Assembly: GCF_015277815.1 (NCBI RefSeq)
Contig: NZ_CP063813.1
Span: forward strand, 434,001-498,000
Direction of reading: 5' to 3'
DNA: 64,000 bases
From: Microbacterium atlanticum
GTDB lineage: Bacteria > Actinomycetota > Actinomycetes > Actinomycetales > Microbacteriaceae
Below the pieces are notes generated by a model, which was given only the letters and a program-made list of their open reading frames with translations, was not told the origin of the DNA and did not search any database. Positions 17,120 through 25,317 of this stretch are shown here, piece by piece. Numbering within the stretch: position 1 is the first letter of the stretch; the number at the start of each line of letters is the position of its first letter. The translations under genes were made by a program, and so were the position numbers.

Positions 17120-17857
17120 ATGCCGGACTCGCACCCCGCGCACGCGCTCGCCCGCGTGGCGATCGTCGGCGACGGCCGCATCGGCCGCGCGATGGTGTCG
17201 GCCCTCCGGCAGGCGGGCGTCGACGTGCAGGGTCCCCTCGCACGCGGCGCGACGGGCGAGCACGCCGACATCGTGCTGCTGGCGGTGCCGGATGCCGAGA
17301 TCGGCGCCGCCGCGGCGCTCATCGCACCGGACCGCGTCGTGGGGCACTTCTCGGGCGCGACGACGCTCGAGCCGCTCGCGCAGCACGAGGCGCTCAGCAT
17401 CCATCCCCTCACGACCGTGACCGGCGTGACCTCGTTCGAGGGTGTGCCCGCGGCCCTCGCCGGCTCGACCGCGCGGGCGCTCGCCACGGCTCACGCGCTC
17501 GCCGACGCGCTGGGGATGAGATCGTTCGACGTCGCTGATGCCGACCGGCCCGCGTACCACGCCGCGGCGTCGATCGCCTCGAACTTCCTCGTGACGCTCG
17601 AATCGTTCGCCGAGGAGCTCGCCGCGACCGCGGGCGTTCCGCGCGAAGCGCTCGCACCCCTCGTGCGCGCCACGGTCGCGAACTGGGAGGCGCACGGCGC
17701 CGCGGCTCTGACCGGTCCGATCGCCCGGGGCGACGCCGACACCGTCGCCCGTCAGCGCGCCGCCGTGCGCGAGCGGCTGCCCGCCCGCGCCGCCCTCTTC
17801 GACGCGCTCGTCGCCGCCACGGAGGACCTCCGCACTCGACAGGAGGTGGGACCGTGA
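17120..17857 (+). CDS. Rossmann/DUF2520 protein, ketopantoate-reductase-like
   Basis: A 245-aa two-domain protein: an N-terminal NAD(P)-binding Rossmann fold (VAIVGDGRIGRAM at about 13-25) and a helical DUF2520 C-terminal half with the conserved AYHAAASIASNFLV. It is first in an overlapping operon with panC and panB, so it may supply the ketopantoate reduction step missing between PanB and PanC. This is context inference; classical PanE has a different C-terminal signature. The ATG has a GGGAG site nine bases upstream. The GTG of panC overlaps its stop. Confidence 0.75.
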   Translation: MPDSHPAHALARVAIVGDGRIGRAMVSALRQAGVDVQGPLARGATGEHADIVLLAVPDAEIGAAAALIAPDRVVGHFSGATTLEPLAQHEALSIHPLTTVTGVTSFEGVPAALAGSTARALATAHALADALGMRSFDVADADRPAYHAAASIASNFLVTLESFAEELAATAGVPREALAPLVRATVANWEAHGAAALTGPIARGDADTVARQRAAVRERLPARAALFDALVAATEDLRTRQEVGP

Positions 17858-18723
17858 TCGTCGTGCGTACCGTGGCCGCCCTCCGGGACGCGTTGCGCGA
17901 CCGGCGGGCCGGGGCGGTCGGACTCGTCCCGACCATGGGGGCGCTGCACGAGGGCCATGCGACGCTGCTGCGCGCGGCCCGCTCGGCCGACGACACCGTC
18001 GTGATGTCGATCTTCGTCAACCCCGCCCAGTTCGACGAGCAGGCCGACCTCGCCGCCTACCCGCGCACCGAGGAGGCCGACCTCGCGCTCGCCGAGGCGG
18101 AGGGCGTCGACGTGGTGTTCGCCCCGGAGGCCGCGGAGGTGTACCCCGCGGGTTTCGCCACCACCGTCAGCGTCGCCGGCCTGATCGCCGAGACGCTCGA
18201 AGGCGCGGAGCGCGGTCGCTCCCACTTCGACGGCGTCGCGACGGTCGTCACCAAGCTCCTGCTCGCCGCGCTCCCCGACCGCGCCTACTTCGGAGCCAAG
18301 GACGCCCAGCAGGTCGCCGTCATCCGCCGGCTCGTCGCCGACCTCGGCGTCCCGGTCGAGCTCGTCGTCTGCCCGACCTCGCGCGACGCCGATGGTCTCG
18401 CGCGGTCCAGCCGCAACACCCGCCTCTCGCCCGACGAGCGCGCGCGGGCGCTCGCCATCCCGCGTGCGCTCGAGGAGGTGACGGATGCCGCCGCCGCCGG
18501 CACCACGGACCCCGAGGCGCTGCGGGCACGGGCGATCGCCGTGCTCGAGGCATCCGGAATCCACCCCGACTATGTCGCGGTCGTCGACCCGGCGAGCTTC
18601 GCGCCGATCGCGCGCTTGGACGGCCCGGCGCTCGTCGCCATCGCGGGCCGGGTGGGCGCGACGCGACTGATCGACAACACCCTCATCGCGCCTTCGGGCG
18701 CCCTCGCACCTGGAGGTTCCTGA
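17854..18723 (+). CDS. panC: Pantothenate synthetase
   Basis: A 289-aa cytosolic ligase joining pantoate and beta-alanine with ATP. The nucleotide-binding HIGH-type motif is PTMGALHEGH at residues 26-35. VMSIFVNPAQF is the pantoate site, GAKDAQQVAVIRR carries the second ATP-contact loop, and LARSSRNTRLS is the KMSKS-like loop. Start GTG 17854 overlaps the upstream TGA, and its own TGA overlaps the panB ATG, so the three genes are coupled. The length is normal for the family. Confidence 0.95.
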   Translation: MIVVRTVAALRDALRDRRAGAVGLVPTMGALHEGHATLLRAARSADDTVVMSIFVNPAQFDEQADLAAYPRTEEADLALAEAEGVDVVFAPEAAEVYPAGFATTVSVAGLIAETLEGAERGRSHFDGVATVVTKLLLAALPDRAYFGAKDAQQVAVIRRLVADLGVPVELVVCPTSRDADGLARSSRNTRLSPDERARALAIPRALEEVTDAAAAGTTDPEALRARAIAVLEASGIHPDYVAVVDPASFAPIARLDGPALVAIAGRVGATRLIDNTLIAPSGALAPGGS

Positions 18724-19610
18724 TGCGCGCGCCGGTGACGCTGCAGCGACTCGACGAGATGAAGGCGCGCCGCGAGCCGATCGTCATGGTCACGGCGTAC
18801 GACTTCCCGACCGCGCGCACCGCCGAGCAGGCCGAGGTCGACATGGTGCTGGTCGGCGACTCGGGCGCGCAGGTCGTGCTCGGGCACGAGTCGACCGTGT
18901 CGGTGACCGTGGACGAGATGCTGGTGCTCGCGCGAGCGGTGCGTCGCGGCGTGCGCTCCGCGTTCGTGGTGTGCGACGTGCCGTTCGGCTCTACCGAGGT
19001 CTCGGACGAGCAGGCCGTGGCGACCGCGGTGCGTTTCGTGAAGGAGGCCGGCGCCGACGCCGTGAAGCTCGAGGGCGGCGGTGCGGCGCGACTCAGCCGC
19101 ATCCGCGCGATCGCCGAGGCGGGCATCCCCGTCGTCGCCCACGTCGGCCTCACGCCGCAGACCGCGGTCGCCCTCGGTGGTCTGCGTGCCCAGGGCCGCA
19201 CCGCCGAGTCGGCGGCGCGCCTCGTGCGAGAGGCGCTCGCCGTGCAGGATGCCGGCGCCTCGGTGCTCGTCATCGAGGCGGTGCCCGCCGACGTGGCCGC
19301 GATCGTGCTTCCGGCGCTGCGGATCCCCGTGATCGGGATCGGCGCCGGTCCGGCTGACGGGCAGGTGCTCGTGATGCACGACCTGCTCGGCATCACCGAG
19401 GGGAAGACCGCCGCGTTCGTCAAGCGCTACGCCGAGATCGGCCACGACATGGTCGCCGGGGTGACCGCGTACGCGCAGGAGGTGCGCGAGGGGGTGTTCC
19501 CCGGTCCGGAGCACGGGTACGCGGCGACCGAGGCCGCGATCGCCGCGGCTCGCGACGCGCTCGAGGCCGCGGCATCCGGAATCGACACCTCCGCCCCCGG
19601 CGACCGCTGA
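18723..19610 (+). CDS. panB: 3-methyl-2-oxobutanoate hydroxymethyltransferase
   Basis: A 295-aa TIM-barrel enzyme adding a hydroxymethyl group from methylene-tetrahydrofolate to ketoisovalerate, the first step to pantothenate. Mg-ligand regions are MVLVGDSGAQVVLGH and FVVCDVPFG; VKLEGG and VVAHVGLTPQ follow in family order, with IEAVPADVA and IGIGAGP near the end. It is last of the DUF2520-panC-panB operon and is followed by a long hairpin before a convergent gene. Confidence 0.95.
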   Translation: MRAPVTLQRLDEMKARREPIVMVTAYDFPTARTAEQAEVDMVLVGDSGAQVVLGHESTVSVTVDEMLVLARAVRRGVRSAFVVCDVPFGSTEVSDEQAVATAVRFVKEAGADAVKLEGGGAARLSRIRAIAEAGIPVVAHVGLTPQTAVALGGLRAQGRTAESAARLVREALAVQDAGASVLVIEAVPADVAAIVLPALRIPVIGIGAGPADGQVLVMHDLLGITEGKTAAFVKRYAEIGHDMVAGVTAYAQEVREGVFPGPEHGYAATEAAIAAARDALEAAASGIDTSAPGDR

Positions 19611-19630
19611 CTCCGGCCCTCACCCCGGTG

Positions 19631-19685
19631 TCGAACCGCGCACTGTGCAGCCGGAGCAGGCCGGACTGCAGCGTGCGCGGTTCGA
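19631..19685. terminator. Bidirectional terminator between convergent genes
   Basis: Perfect outer arms TCGAACCGCGCAC and GTGCGCGGTTCGA, with a second imperfect stem (CAGCCGG / CCGGACTG) inside. It lies between panB (plus) and the Gfo/Idh gene (minus). Confidence 0.75.
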
Positions 19686-19705
19686 GAGCCGGTGGGCGCG
19701 GCGGC

Positions 19706-20833
19706 CTACAGCGTCGCGGCCAGCGGGTCGAAGTCCGCGGGAAGTGACCCGACCTCACCGAGCGTGCTCTCCACCTCGACGAAGCCGTGGGACTCGGCGG
19801 CCTCCTCGATCGAGAGCAGCGTGTCGAGCACGTGGAAGCCGAATTCGCCGGTGGCGATGTGCGGGCGGTCCTCGCGGATCGAGCGCGCCATGTCGAGCAG
19901 GCCGAGGCCTCGACCGGCGAGCACGCCCTCCTGCGGCACCGCGATGATCTCCTGCTCGCTGACCGACGCGTCGGTGAGAGGTCGGATGATCGAGATGTCG
20001 CCGCCGAACATGTTCGGGTCGGGGATCACGATCGTGCCCTCGGTGCCGTTGATCTCCACGACGCCGTGGCGCTTGAGCGGCGAGTCGGTGCTGTACAGGC
20101 TCTGCGCCTGGCCGCCCTTCTCGAAGTCCATCAGCACCGACAGCGTCGACGGGATCTCGACCGGGAACTCCTGGCCGGCCAGCGCGCCCGACTTGACGGT
20201 GCGGGTCGGGACGCCCCGCAGGCCGAGAGCCGCCACGGACGCGACGGGACCGAACACGTGCACGAGCGTCGAGACGTAGTAGGGGCCCATGTCCAGCAGC
20301 GGTCCGGCGCCCTTCGCGTACAGGAAGGCGGGATTCGGATGCCACAGCTCCGGGCCCTGCCACTGGAACGTGGTCGTCGCGAACAGCGGCCGCCCGATGT
20401 CGCCGCGGGCGATCGCGCGCTTGGCGGTCTGCACCCCGGGGCCGAGCACCGTGTCGGGCGCGACGCCGACCCGCAGGCCCGCCTCCCGCGCTGCGTCGAG
20501 CAGACGCTGCGACTCCTCGCGGTCGATGCCGATCGGCTTCTCGGTCCACACGTGCTTGCCGGCGGCGATGATCGCCAGCGACACCTCGACGTGCGCGGCC
20601 GGGATCGTGAGGTTCACGATGATGTCGATGTCGGGATCGTTCAGCACCGACTCGACGCTGCCGGCGCGCGGCACACCGTAGGCGTCTGCCTGCGCCCGTG
20701 CGCGCTCCTCGAGGAGGTCGCCCACGGCGAGGACGCGCACGTCGGGGAAGCTCGTGAGGTGCGTGAGGTACTGGTCGCTGATGTTGCCGGCGCCGATGAT
20801 GCCGACGCCGACCGGCTGCGTGGCGGCGGCCAT
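19706..20833 (-). CDS. Gfo/Idh/MocA-family sugar oxidoreductase
   Basis: A 375-aa NAD(P)-dependent dehydrogenase. The Rossmann motif is VGIIGAGNISDQYL at the N-terminus. The catalytic EKP motif is in GKHVWTEKPIG. The C-terminal alpha/beta domain carries [15 protein letters not shown]. Its ATG shares one base with the TGA of the upstream isomerase gene, so the pair is coupled. It is clearly paralogous to the gene at 35171-36250 (shared VNLTIPAAH and PDTVLG-x-GVQTA). The substrate is probably a sugar, inositol or sugar acid; it cannot be specified further. Confidence 0.88.
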   Translation of the reverse strand: MAAATQPVGVGIIGAGNISDQYLTHLTSFPDVRVLAVGDLLEERARAQADAYGVPRAGSVESVLNDPDIDIIVNLTIPAAHVEVSLAIIAAGKHVWTEKPIGIDREESQRLLDAAREAGLRVGVAPDTVLGPGVQTAKRAIARGDIGRPLFATTTFQWQGPELWHPNPAFLYAKGAGPLLDMGPYYVSTLVHVFGPVASVAALGLRGVPTRTVKSGALAGQEFPVEIPSTLSVLMDFEKGGQAQSLYSTDSPLKRHGVVEINGTEGTIVIPDPNMFGGDISIIRPLTDASVSEQEIIAVPQEGVLAGRGLGLLDMARSIREDRPHIATGEFGFHVLDTLLSIEEAAESHGFVEVESTLGEVGSLPADFDPLAATL

Positions 20834-21654
20834 CAGGCGGCGCCCTGGTCGCCCTGGCCGCGCTCGTCGAGGAAGCGCCGGCTCTGCTCGACGGCGTCGA
20901 ACAGGTCGCCGGGGAAGTGGTCGAACTCGACCACCGCGACCTCGAGAGCGGATGCCGCGGCCAGCGCCTCCTCGAGCGGCACGACGCCCCGGCCGGCGGG
21001 CACCTGGTCGGCCGGCGGGTAGGCGGCGACGGCCTCGGGGTCGAGCGTGCCGTCCTTGACGTGCACCGCGATCACGCGGTCGCCGAGGGCGCGCAGCAGG
21101 GCGGGGGAGTCCACCCCGGCGCGCGCCACCCAGTACAGGTCGACCTCCAGCACGACGCGCTCATCGAGCTGGTCGGCGAAGACCTCGAGGCCCGTCCGGC
21201 CGTCGAACGTCGCCTCGAGCTCGTGGGCGTGATTGTGGTACCCGACGCGGATGCCGCGCGCGGCGCCGATCTCGGCGGCGGCGTTCAGCTGCCGGGCGAT
21301 GTCGGCGATGTGCTCCCGGCTTTGCCAGAGGGCGGGGTCGGTGTAGGGCTCGATCACCGTCGTCATGCCGAGAGCCTCGGCGGCGTCGAAGACCTCCTCG
21401 GCCGGAGGGACGGGACGGGTCGTCGTCGTGCCGTCGGGGTTCACGAACGATGTCGAGGCGAGGAAGGCGTGACCGGTGGGGGCCGCGATGCCGTTGGCCC
21501 TCAGCGCGGCGGCGAGCGGCTCGGCGCGGCGCACGAAGTCGTAGGGTTCGGCCGCGGTGAAGCCGCGCGCGGCGAGTTCGGCCAGCGTGCCTTCGAGGTC
21601 GGCCTCGAGCGCCTCTCGGACGGTGAACAGCTGGATGGATGTCTGGACCGGCAT
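20833..21654 (-). CDS. Sugar phosphate isomerase/epimerase (xylose-isomerase-like TIM barrel)
   Basis: A 273-aa AP-endonuclease-2-type TIM barrel. QTSIQLFTVREAL starts the barrel, and metal-ligand regions appear in IEPYTDP, GYHNHAHEL, VLEVDLYWVARAG and VVEFDHFPGD. The start is ATG 21654 with GGAG about nine bases upstream. It is the first gene of a two-gene operon with a Gfo/Idh dehydrogenase and is divergent from a TetR regulator; a perfect 22-bp operator lies between them. It probably isomerises or epimerises the product of its partner. Confidence 0.82.
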   Translation of the reverse strand: MPVQTSIQLFTVREALEADLEGTLAELAARGFTAAEPYDFVRRAEPLAAALRANGIAAPTGHAFLASTSFVNPDGTTTTRPVPPAEEVFDAAEALGMTTVIEPYTDPALWQSREHIADIARQLNAAAEIGAARGIRVGYHNHAHELEATFDGRTGLEVFADQLDERVVLEVDLYWVARAGVDSPALLRALGDRVIAVHVKDGTLDPEAVAAYPPADQVPAGRGVVPLEEALAAASALEVAVVEFDHFPGDLFDAVEQSRRFLDERGQGDQGAA

Positions 21655-21740
21655 CGGTCGCGCTCCTTCGTTGTCTGCTTCGACGTGGTCTGCGGGCGGT
21701 GTCTCCGGGCTGGACCCGGCACCGGGATCACGGTACCACC

Positions 21741-21762
21741 AAAACCTCCGCATGGAGGTTTT
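21741..21762. promoter_or_regulatory. Perfect 22-bp operator between isomerase operon and tetR
   Basis: AAAACCTCC, four bases GCAT, GGAGGTTTT: a perfect nine-base inverted repeat. It covers the expected -35 region of the leaderless tetR promoter, and TACCGT (minus strand, 21732-21737) beside it could be the -10 box for the isomerase operon. It is very likely the binding site of the adjacent TetR protein, controlling both directions. Confidence 0.75.
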
Positions 21763-21769
21763 CGTCGGA

Positions 21770-21784
21770 TAGCATGAGCGCATG
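21770..21784 (+). promoter_or_regulatory. Leaderless -10 box of tetR
   Basis: TAGCAT at 21770-21775, six bases, ATG at 21782. The -35 position falls within the operator repeat. Confidence 0.6.
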
Positions 21785-22408
21785 GCGGACGATGAGCAGC
21801 AGCCGGCCCTGCGCGGCTCGTATGCGAAGGGCATCGCCCGTCGCCAGGAGATCCTCGACCGGGCGATCGAAGTCTTCGCGAAACGCGGCTCCGACCGCAC
21901 CAGCCTCCGCGCCATCGCCGAGGAGGTCGGCGTCACCCACGCCGCCCTCAAGCACTACTTCGGGTCGCTCGAGGAGCTCCTCGTCGCGGTGTACCGGCAG
22001 TCCGAGGAGCGCGGGGACGACCGGCATCCGGTCCCGCTCGATGTGACCCCCACCGAGCTGGTGCGACGCTGGAGCGATGCCAACCACGAGGTGCAGGGGC
22101 TGGTGCAGCTGTACTCGACCCTCGTCGCGTCGGCGCTGGAGGAAGGCCATCCCGCGGCCCACGCATTCGCGACGGAGCGGTTCGCCCGCGTGCGCGCCGA
22201 GCTCGCCGAGCGCGTGCGGCACAACCAGTCGACAGGGAGGCTGCGGCCGGATGTGGACCCGGAGGCGGTGGCGGCACTCGTGGTGGCGGCATCCGACGGC
22301 CTGCAGACGCAGTGGCTGCTTGACCAGGACGCGCCGCAGGATGCCGCGCTGCGTCTCCTCGACCGGCTGCTCACCGGCCCCGGAACCCCGCCGGGCGCGG
22401 CCGGCTGA
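21782..22408 (+). CDS. TetR-family transcriptional repressor
   Basis: A 208-aa regulator. The DNA-binding domain spans about residues 18-65: RRQEILDRAIEVFAKRG, SLRAIAEEVGVTHAALKHYF, then SLEELLVAVY. The rest is the helical ligand-binding/dimer domain. It is transcribed away from the isomerase-Gfo operon and its promoter overlaps the palindrome at 21741-21762, so autorepression plus control of that operon is the simple model. The ligand is likely a sugar or its oxidation product (inference). Confidence 0.88.
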   Translation: MADDEQQPALRGSYAKGIARRQEILDRAIEVFAKRGSDRTSLRAIAEEVGVTHAALKHYFGSLEELLVAVYRQSEERGDDRHPVPLDVTPTELVRRWSDANHEVQGLVQLYSTLVASALEEGHPAAHAFATERFARVRAELAERVRHNQSTGRLRPDVDPEAVAALVVAASDGLQTQWLLDQDAPQDAALRLLDRLLTGPGTPPGAAG

Positions 22409-22438
22409 GCCTTTTGCGACGCCCGCGCCCGCTGATCC

Positions 22439-22836
22439 GGGACGTCGACGCGAGCGCGGGCTGCTCGGGTGGCGCGATGTGCGGGTTCGTGGGGTGGGAT
22501 GCCGCGTGTCGTGACATGTCGACGCGGGCGCGGGCCGTTCGGGTGGCGCGATGTGCGGATTCGTGGGGTGGGATGCCGCGCGTTGTGACATGTCGACGCG
22601 GGCGCGGGCCGTTCGGGTGGCGCGATGTGCGGGTTCGTGGGGTGGGATGCCGCGTGTCCTGCCATGTCGACGCGGACGCGGGCGGTTCGGGCGGCGCGAT
22701 GTGCGGATTCGTGGGGTGGGATGCCGCGTGTTGTGACATGTCGACGCGGGCGCGGGCCGTTCGGGTGGCGCGATGTGCGGGTTCGTGCGGTGGGATGCCG
22801 CGTGCCGTGCCACCTCGGCACGGGCGCGGCCGGACG
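22439..22836. repeat. Five-copy 74-bp tandem repeat array
   Basis: Head-to-tail copies start at 22467, 22541, 22615, 22689 and 22763, with a decayed half copy before the first and a diverged end in the last. Each unit begins GGGTGGCGCGATGTGC and contains GACATGTCGACGCG, with the 8-bp palindrome GACATGTC. Copies 1, 3 and 5 read GCGGGTTCG while 2 and 4 read GCGGATTCG, so a 148-bp dimer may be the true expansion unit. The period is not a multiple of three and no stops occur, which makes spurious open frames on both strands. It fills most of the 477-base gap between tetR and the helicase gene; I see no gene here. Confidence 0.9.
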
Positions 22837-22885
22837 GCACCGCAGCCGAGAGGGGCGGGCGCGGGTGTCGGCGGCATGAGGCAGG

Positions 22886-25018
22886 GTGGAACCTGTGACC
22901 GCGACGACCACGACCCGCGCCGAAGCTCTCGACGTGCTCCGGGCACTGGTGGGTCGCGGCGATGCGGATTTCCACGACGGCCAGTTCGAAGCGATCGAGG
23001 CGCTCGTCGACGACCGGCGCCGCGCGCTCGTGGTGCAGCGCACCGGCTGGGGCAAGTCGGCAGTGTACTTCGTCGCGACGCTGCTGCTCCGGCGTCGCGG
23101 AGCCGGACCGACGGTGCTCGTGTCTCCGCTCCTGGCCCTCATGCGCGACCAGATCGCGGCGGCCGCGCGCGCGGGGGTGCGCGCGGTCAAGATCGACTCG
23201 ACGAACGCGCACGAGTGGTCGGATGTGCTCGCGCAGCTGGACCACGACGAGGTCGACGTGCTCCTCGTCTCGCCGGAGCGGCTCAACAACCCTTCGTTCC
23301 GCGACGAGCAGCTGCCCCAGCTCGTCGACCGCATCGGCCTGCTGGTCGTCGACGAGGCGCACTGCATCAGCGACTGGGGGCATGACTTCCGCCCCGACTA
23401 CCGCCGGCTGCGCGACCTCATCGCGCGCATGCCGGCCGGCGTGCCGGTGCTGGCCACCACCGCGACGGCCAACAGCCGCGTCGTCGCCGACGTCGCCGAG
23501 CAGCTCGATGCGGGTATGGCGGAGTCGGATGCTGCGTCCGCCGGCGTGCTCACGATCCGCGGGCCCCTGGCGCGCGCGTCGCTCCGGCTCGGCGTGCTCC
23601 GCCTCCCCGACTCGCCCAGCCGGCTGGCGTGGCTCATCAGCCACCTCGGCGATCTCCCCGGTTCGGGCATCATCTACACCCTCACGGTGGCGGCGGCGAA
23701 CGACACCGCACGGCTCCTGCGCGAACGCGGCCACGACGTGCGCGCCTACACCGGGCAGACCGACACCGACGAGCGGGAGGAGTCCGAGGCGCTCCTCAAA
23801 GACAACGGGGTGAAGGCCCTCGTGGCCACCAGTGCGCTGGGGATGGGCTTCGACAAGCCCGATCTCGGTTTCGTCGTGCACCTGGGTGCGCCGTCGTCGC
23901 CGGTGTCGTACTACCAGCAGGTCGGACGTGCCGGCCGTGCGACCGAGTCGGCCGACGTGCTGCTGCTGCCGGGCACCGAGGACCGCGAGATCTGGCACTA
24001 CTTCGCCACGGCGTCGATGCCCGACCGCGAGCGCGCCGAGCGGGTGCTCGCGGCGCTCGGCGACGCCCCGGGCCCGCTGTCGACTCCGGCGCTCGAGGCC
24101 GTCGTCGACATCCGCCGCACACCGCTCGAGCTGCTGCTGAAGGTGCTCGACGTCGACGGAGCCGTCGCCCGAGTGCGTGGCGGCTGGATCGCCACCGGCG
24201 AACCCTGGACCTACGACGAAGACCGTTACCGGCGCATCGCCGCCGAGCGGATCGCCGAGCAGCAGCACATGATCGAGTACGAGGAGACGTCGGGCTGCCG
24301 CATGGAGTTCCTGCAGCGCTCGCTCGACGACGACACCGCAGCGCCCTGCGGCCGGTGCGACAACTGCGCGGGCGCCTGGTTCCCGGTCGAGATCGCGGCG
24401 GGAGTGACGGATGCCGCCGCCGCTGCCCTCGATCGCGTCGGCGTGCCGATCGAACCGCGTCGGCAGTGGCCGACCGGCGCCGACCGGCTCGGCGTCCCGG
24501 TGAGGGGCCGCATCGCCGCGGACGAACAGGCCGCGGAAGGACGCGCGCTCGCGCGTCTCACCGATCTGGGGTGGGGTGGGCCGCTTCGCGACCTGTTCGC
24601 CGCCGGTGCCGGGGACGCACCGGTGCCGGCCGGGGTGCTGCAGGCCTGCGTGCGCGTGCTCGCCGAATGGGGCTGGGAGCGCCGCCCCGCCGCCGTGGTC
24701 GCGGTGCCCTCGCGGTCGAAGCCGCAGCTGGTTGCCTCGCTCGCCCGTGGCCTCGCCGAGATCGGCCGGCTGCCCTTCCTCGGCTCGCTCGACGTGGTCG
24801 ACGGCGGTCCGGCGGGCAGTCCCGGCGGCAACAGCGCCTTCCGGGTGGCCGGCGTCTGGGGCCGCTTCTCGGCAGCTGCTCTCGACCTCCCCGACGGACC
24901 CGTGCTGCTCGTCGACGACCGGGTCGACAGCGGCTGGACCCTCACGATCGCCGCCCGCGAGCTGCGGCGGGCGGGGGCATCCGAGGTCCTGCCCTTCGCG
25001 CTCGCGCTCCGCGGCTGA
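22886..25018 (+). CDS. RecQ-family DNA helicase with phosphoribosyltransferase-like C-terminus
   Basis: A 710-aa superfamily 2 helicase. Motif I is RTGWGKS with K57; motif II is DEAH at 156-159 followed by CISDWGHDFRPDY, typical of RecQ. Motif VI is QQVGRAGR. A RecQ zinc-binding segment is marked by SGCR (about 471) and CGRCDNC (about 490). No HRDC domain follows; about 150 residues end in VLLVDDRVDSGWT (about 673-685), which matches the PRPP-binding loop of type I phosphoribosyltransferases. This fused architecture is unusual relative to canonical RecQ. It probably unwinds DNA in repair. The start is GTG 22886 or GTG 22895; neither has a decisive signal. Confidence 0.85.
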   Translation: MEPVTATTTTRAEALDVLRALVGRGDADFHDGQFEAIEALVDDRRRALVVQRTGWGKSAVYFVATLLLRRRGAGPTVLVSPLLALMRDQIAAAARAGVRAVKIDSTNAHEWSDVLAQLDHDEVDVLLVSPERLNNPSFRDEQLPQLVDRIGLLVVDEAHCISDWGHDFRPDYRRLRDLIARMPAGVPVLATTATANSRVVADVAEQLDAGMAESDAASAGVLTIRGPLARASLRLGVLRLPDSPSRLAWLISHLGDLPGSGIIYTLTVAAANDTARLLRERGHDVRAYTGQTDTDEREESEALLKDNGVKALVATSALGMGFDKPDLGFVVHLGAPSSPVSYYQQVGRAGRATESADVLLLPGTEDREIWHYFATASMPDRERAERVLAALGDAPGPLSTPALEAVVDIRRTPLELLLKVLDVDGAVARVRGGWIATGEPWTYDEDRYRRIAAERIAEQQHMIEYEETSGCRMEFLQRSLDDDTAAPCGRCDNCAGAWFPVEIAAGVTDAAAAALDRVGVPIEPRRQWPTGADRLGVPVRGRIAADEQAAEGRALARLTDLGWGGPLRDLFAAGAGDAPVPAGVLQACVRVLAEWGWERRPAAVVAVPSRSKPQLVASLARGLAEIGRLPFLGSLDVVDGGPAGSPGGNSAFRVAGVWGRFSAAALDLPDGPVLLVDDRVDSGWTLTIAARELRRAGASEVLPFALALRG

Positions 25019-25031
25019 CCGGCCGCGGCGT

Positions 25032-25073
25032 CCTCTCGCTCACGCGGCCCGCCGGCGCCCTCTCGCTCACGCG
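25032..25073 (+). repeat. Pair of 15-bp direct repeats after the helicase gene
   Basis: CCTCTCGCTCACGCG occurs at 25032-25046 and again at 25059-25073, a 27-base period. The 25019-25184 stretch otherwise shows no gene or clear hairpin. Confidence 0.6.
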
Positions 25074-25184
25074 CCCGGCGCAGCGCTCACCGTCGACTCG
25101 CCATGTCTCGTTCCGGTCGCGGTCATCCGTGCGCGCCGAAGACCCCAACCGGATCGCAACGCCGCGACTCGGCGTGCCGGCCGC

Positions 25185-25224
25185 TCGACGGCGCGCGGCC
25201 CTTGCGCATAGAGTGGTCGGCGTG
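25185..25224 (+). promoter_or_regulatory. Promoter of cysteine operon and leader ORF
   Basis: A -35-like TCGACG (25185-25190), an 18-base spacer, -10 TAGAGT (25209-25214), seven bases, then the GTG of the leader ORF at 25222. The layout predicts a leaderless transcript starting at the leader ORF. Confidence 0.6.
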
Positions 25225-25248
25225 TTGACCTGTCGCTGTTGTCGCTGA
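25222..25248 (+). CDS. Leaderless polycysteine leader peptide (8 aa)
   Basis: GTG TTG ACC TGT CGC TGT TGT CGC TGA encodes MLTCRCCR, three cysteines in eight residues, directly behind a -10 box and about 70 bases before the first gene of a cysteine/methionine operon. In mycobacteria, leaderless polycysteine short ORFs upstream of cysteine genes act as cysteine-responsive attenuators: ribosome stalling at Cys codons changes downstream structure. Content, position and promoter layout all match, so the same control is likely here. TGT is chosen for all three Cys codons, although TGC is the commoner codon in neighbouring genes. Confidence 0.8.
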   Translation: MLTCRCCR

Positions 25249-25317
25249 GTGCTCCGGCACGCCTCCGCGACCCCGACACACCCACGCGCCCTGCGCGGCA
25301 ACACTCCAGGACTCATC

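Noticed and set aside
22439..22836. Repeat array considered as a CRISPR
   Set aside because: The copies are contiguous 74-bp units with no unique spacers, and no cas genes are nearby.
22414..23385. Long open frames on both strands through the tandem repeats
   Set aside because: They arise because a stop-free 74-bp unit is repeated and then run into the helicase gene in a wrong frame; composition is Arg/Pro-rich shadow sequence.
25249..25317. GTG at 25249 as the start of the CBS-like enzyme
   Set aside because: It lacks a ribosome site and directly abuts the leader ORF stop; GTG 25318 has AGGA at good spacing and gives the family-normal N-terminus. Coupled initiation at 25249 remains possible.
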